Shown one piece after another: positions 6,420-8,929 of a stretch of DNA of 8,929 nucleotides (position 1 is the stretch's first letter; every line of letters begins with the position of its first letter). The position numbers and the translations under genes are program-made. Location of the stretch: the NCBI GenBank assembly GCA_039806065.1, contig JBDKJS010000142.1, positions 1 to 8,929 on the forward strand, written 5' to 3'. This stretch comes from JBDKJS01 sp039806065 (GTDB lineage Bacteria > Bacteroidota > Bacteroidia > AKYH767-A > 2013-40CM-41-45). Below the pieces are notes generated by a model. The model was not told the origin of the DNA. It did no database searches and saw only the letters and a list, made by a program, of their open reading frames with translations.

Positions 6420-8753
6420 TTATTTAAGCGCTTTAAGATATGCTTTTACAAATGGCTTTAATAATTTATGACCATCGGTATAGGTAATGGCCTTTTGCTT
6501 TAAGTTTAGGTTGTTGTTCAATCCTTTGTCTTTAAGTGCCATGGCTGTACCAAGAGTAGTGATTTCTTTTTTGTAGTACTTATTTTTTACATTTTTTAGT
6601 GCTAAGTTTTTATAAAGATCCAATGCAGCCGTATTGGCTTGTTGTTGCTGGTAATATTTTGCAACGGCAAGAACGAAAAAATTGCTTCCTTTTTCTTTTG
6701 CAAAGTTAGCCATAGAAGGGTGGTTGATATAAAATTGGATGATACTGTGTGTTTGATGGAATTTTTCTGCTTCTAGAAAGAGGGCTACGGCCTCTTCATT
6801 TCTTCCATTGCTTTGCAGTTGCAGCACTTGTACCATTTGTCGCTGATAGTATACTGCATTATTGATACTATCTCTTGTTAGTTGCATGCCGTAAGTATCT
6901 AGGCTACAATCACTGTTAGCGTTTACTATTCCTTGAGCATTGTTAAAATGTTCATCTGCCTTAATCCATTCGCCTGCCAGCAGGGCTATTCTACCTTGGT
7001 TGAAATGGCGGTCAAACTCATTTTGCGAATTGATGCAAGCTTGTGAAAAAATATTATTAGATAAATTTTTAATTAATTGAGCAGTTGAGTTGTCTGTATT
7101 TAAATCATACCGGTTTGCAATAGATCTTACATCTGCCAAGATTGCTCTTGCATTGTTTAGTTTGTTGGCTCTTATTTCTTCATTGGCACCTTCAATTAAA
7201 TTCAAAATATAGGGTTTGGCAGCAGCTTTTCGTTCAGCGGTTAGATTGTTTTGAATATTTAACCCTGCGGTGGCAGCCATTTGTTCTGCTTCATCAAATG
7301 CTTGGAGGGCTTTAGCATATTGCTTAGTTTGTGTTAATGATAAGGCCTCATCAACTTTTAGCTGGTATTTTTTCTGAAAGATTACTTGCTGCATTTCTAG
7401 TGCAGCAAAGGCATTCGGAATAAAGTCACTATTGCGCTGCTGGTAGCGCAATGCCTCCTTCACCTTTTGTTCAGCTTGATTAAAGTGGTTGTTTGAAAAC
7501 TCTGTCTTTGAATTTTCAAGCAATGATTGGTAAAATCCTTCATGAGCCTTAGCAAACCTTATACCCACATCCTTTGAATTGGGAACAATTCCTTTGCTCT
7601 GATTCTGTAGATTGGCAGCATCATTTGTAATTTCAAGGGCACGCTGAAATTGTTTATTTTGTAGATTGATGTCAGCTAAATTAAGATAGCTGGTATAAAT
7701 GTCGCGAATTAAAATTTGGGTGTTGGTTGAAGTGGCGGGATCAGGATTCATGTCATATAAAATACTTAATGCCAGGCATTCTGCATCTTTAAATTTTTTA
7801 TCTTCATAGTCAAGTAAGGCCAATTCAAATGCTGCTGGGGCAAAAAATGGCTGTTCTCTTAAAGACCGAGTAAAATAATTGCGTGCAGCAAACCTATTAT
7901 TCCTGGCCTTAAGTTCCATCCCTTTTTGAAAAAAGTAAGAGTAAGCAGTTGCCTTGGCAATGTTGAGTGCATTGCGTGCTGCAACGGTCTTTGTTTTTAC
8001 CGCATTTAATTTTTGCATAAAGCCTGAAGGGTCGTATAGGTTTAAGTTTAGCTTATCAACTAATTGAAGATTTTCAGTTTGTGATAGTTGGTGTTCTATG
8101 CTAATCAATTCTGTATGTTGTGGATCTAAATTTTCAACATCATTAGGGTTAATGAAATTGAGTCTGGCGTTTAGTTGCGCTAAAATGTTTTCGTGCTCAA
8201 AGTATTGGTTGATGAAAGTAAGTTTTTGAATTAAAGCATTTAGTGTGGCTGGAGTATAGTTAAAAGCAACTTGCTGGGCTTCTATAAGGTATGGTGCTCC
8301 TGCGGTGTCAGTGAAAGTGATTAATGCAAAACGTCCGGTAATGATGTTATATGAATGATTAAATTGTTTTATATTATTCAATGTTCTATTAAATTTTGCC
8401 GTCACCGTATAATTCAATTGATCTGGTATAAATTCATTGGTTATATCAAATCCTCCTACCATCACTTGATCACCATTGCAAGAAATTAACTGTGGAGTGA
8501 TGGTATAATTATTTTTACTTGGTTGGTCAATTTTGAATTGAAGGTTATAATTAAGCGAGTAATTTACTTGGCTTAAAGGTAGTTTTTTAGCATCGGCTAA
8601 AGCCTGTAGTGCTTTAATGATGTTTTGAGTATTGGCCCCAAAACCAGTTTTCATATTCCATGATTTACTAGGTGCAGGCAGTCCACCTCCTGTGCCTCTC
8701 TGAGCAAGTGCAACAGTGTTTATTAAGAGCAGGGTAAGTATTAATTTTTTCAT
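6420..8753 (-). CDS. Exported protein with TPR-like helical repeats, function unknown
   Basis: A complete 777-aa protein with ATG at 8753-8751 and an A-rich leader without Shine-Dalgarno. Residues 1-17 are a signal peptide (MKK, a Leu/Ile core, A15-L16-A17 before Gln18). There is no lipobox Cys, so it is probably not a lipoprotein, and the C-terminus (KAYLKALK) is not a T9SS tail, so it is probably periplasmic. Residues about 55-170 look beta-rich. From about 270 the protein is helical, with TPR-like pairs: 273-306 (FFQKGMELKARNNRFAARNY and on), 352-385, 404-440, 465-497 (TKQYAKALQAFDEAEQMA), 574-607 (GRIALLAGEWIKADEHF) and 641-667. TPR arrays usually bind partner proteins. The repeats are degenerate, so this is inferred from helix-pair patterns. 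I cannot name a family. It lies 116 bp upstream of pyrG on the same strand with no evident functional link. A scaffold role in envelope assembly or secretion is conceivable but not shown. Confidence 0.93.
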   Translation of the reverse strand: MKKLILTLLLINTVALAQRGTGGGLPAPSKSWNMKTGFGANTQNIIKALQALADAKKLPLSQVNYSLNYNLQFKIDQPSKNNYTITPQLISCNGDQVMVGGFDITNEFIPDQLNYTVTAKFNRTLNNIKQFNHSYNIITGRFALITFTDTAGAPYLIEAQQVAFNYTPATLNALIQKLTFINQYFEHENILAQLNARLNFINPNDVENLDPQHTELISIEHQLSQTENLQLVDKLNLNLYDPSGFMQKLNAVKTKTVAARNALNIAKATAYSYFFQKGMELKARNNRFAARNYFTRSLREQPFFAPAAFELALLDYEDKKFKDAECLALSILYDMNPDPATSTNTQILIRDIYTSYLNLADINLQNKQFQRALEITNDAANLQNQSKGIVPNSKDVGIRFAKAHEGFYQSLLENSKTEFSNNHFNQAEQKVKEALRYQQRNSDFIPNAFAALEMQQVIFQKKYQLKVDEALSLTQTKQYAKALQAFDEAEQMAATAGLNIQNNLTAERKAAAKPYILNLIEGANEEIRANKLNNARAILADVRSIANRYDLNTDNSTAQLIKNLSNNIFSQACINSQNEFDRHFNQGRIALLAGEWIKADEHFNNAQGIVNANSDCSLDTYGMQLTRDSINNAVYYQRQMVQVLQLQSNGRNEEAVALFLEAEKFHQTHSIIQFYINHPSMANFAKEKGSNFFVLAVAKYYQQQQANTAALDLYKNLALKNVKNKYYKKEITTLGTAMALKDKGLNNNLNLKQKAITYTDGHKLLKPFVKAYLKALK

Positions 8754-8813
8754 TTTGTATTTTTTTTGAAATTGCTAATTGTTCTGTTGGGACATAAGTA
8801 GCAATAGGTGTAC

Positions 8814-8821
8814 CAAATTTA
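8814..8821 (-). promoter_or_regulatory. Candidate -7 box for the TPR-like protein gene
   Basis: On the minus strand this is TAAATTTG, an exact match to TAnnTTTG. The predicted start near 8807 gives a leader of about 54 nt, close to that predicted for pyrG. The -33 region is poor: TATC at the expected position and TTTT three bases further upstream. The flanking DNA is extremely A/T-rich, which may help promoter opening but also raises the chance of a random match. Confidence 0.42.
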
Positions 8822-8877
8822 TTTTTTATTTTATATGTATGATAAAATTGAAATGAGGAAAACAAAATCATTTTACC

Positions 8878-8889
8878 GATTGATCAATC
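8878..8889. promoter_or_regulatory. 12-bp perfect palindrome, possible operator
   Basis: GATTGATCAATC is its own reverse complement. It lies about 57 bp upstream of the candidate -7 box of the TPR-like gene, in non-coding DNA. Perfect palindromes of this length are typical of dimeric regulator sites but can occur by chance. No second copy was found in the window, so no regulator can be named. Confidence 0.25.
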
Positions 8890-8929
8890 ATAATGGCCAA
8901 CTATGGCGCGAATTTTAGCATTTACTCAA

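Noticed and set aside
8668..8871. A 67-codon minus-strand ORF overlapping the start of the TPR-like gene in another frame
   Set aside because: It covers the predicted promoter and signal-peptide region of the TPR-like gene, is low in complexity and rich in A/T-derived residues, and looks like a chance ORF.
8893..8929. Partial plus-strand CDS at the right edge (ATG at 8893 or 8903)
   Set aside because: Only 9-12 codons are visible in two competing frames with no clear promoter. It is kept as a note in the findings rather than as a gene.
1..8929. CRISPR arrays, tRNA or rRNA genes, insertion sequences, phage or defence genes
   Set aside because: No direct-repeat array, cloverleaf-like structure, transposase motif or terminal inverted repeat was seen on either strand. 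Almost all of the window is explained by the four coding regions.

Overview
The window looks like a chromosomal piece of a Bacteroidota genome, probably from the Chitinophagia/Saprospiria side, although that finer placement is a guess. The evidence is: a textbook type IX secretion (T9SS) type A C-terminal sorting domain; a very large Cys-paired surface protein of a kind common in this phylum; no Shine-Dalgarno sequences, with A-rich leaders before two of the starts; three exported proteins whose predicted signal-peptide cleavage leaves Gln at +1; and Bacteroidota-type promoter boxes (TAnnTTTG at -7, TTG at -33).

Layout from left to right. (1) Positions 1-3293, minus strand: the first 1097 codons of a giant secreted multidomain protein whose 3' end lies outside the window. 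It has a signal peptide, an N-terminal beta-rich domain, five tandem domains of about 140-160 residues related to pre-peptidase C-terminal (PPC) modules, and the start of a beta-helix-like region. I translated it codon by codon and found no stop or frameshift. (2) Positions 3294-3624: a 331-bp AT-rich divergent intergenic region with a spaced 9-bp inverted repeat whose arms overlap promoter-like boxes facing each way. (3) Positions 3625-4623, plus strand: a 332-aa exported protein of unknown function with a T9SS sorting tail. (4) Positions 4624-4683: a convergent gap, with an A/T-only hairpin that overlaps the preceding stop codon. (5) Positions 4684-6303, minus strand: complete pyrG (CTP synthase) with a GTG start. 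(6) Positions 6304-6419: a gap with a good pyrG promoter candidate. (7) Positions 6420-8753, minus strand: a 777-aa exported protein with TPR-like helical repeats and no T9SS tail. (8) Positions 8754-8929: upstream DNA with a perfect -7 box and a 12-bp palindrome.

How the genes relate. pyrG is a housekeeping gene of pyrimidine metabolism and appears to have its own promoter. The two left-hand genes are divergently arranged exported proteins. One is demonstrably a T9SS client. The other is very likely one, but its tail is not in the window. They could share regulation through the inverted repeat between them. The TPR-like protein precedes pyrG on the same strand but shows no functional link to it. 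I see no RNA genes, insertion sequences, CRISPR arrays, phage genes or defence systems. The most unusual content is the giant modular surface protein and its divergent promoter region. I do not see convincing evidence of a wholly new system.
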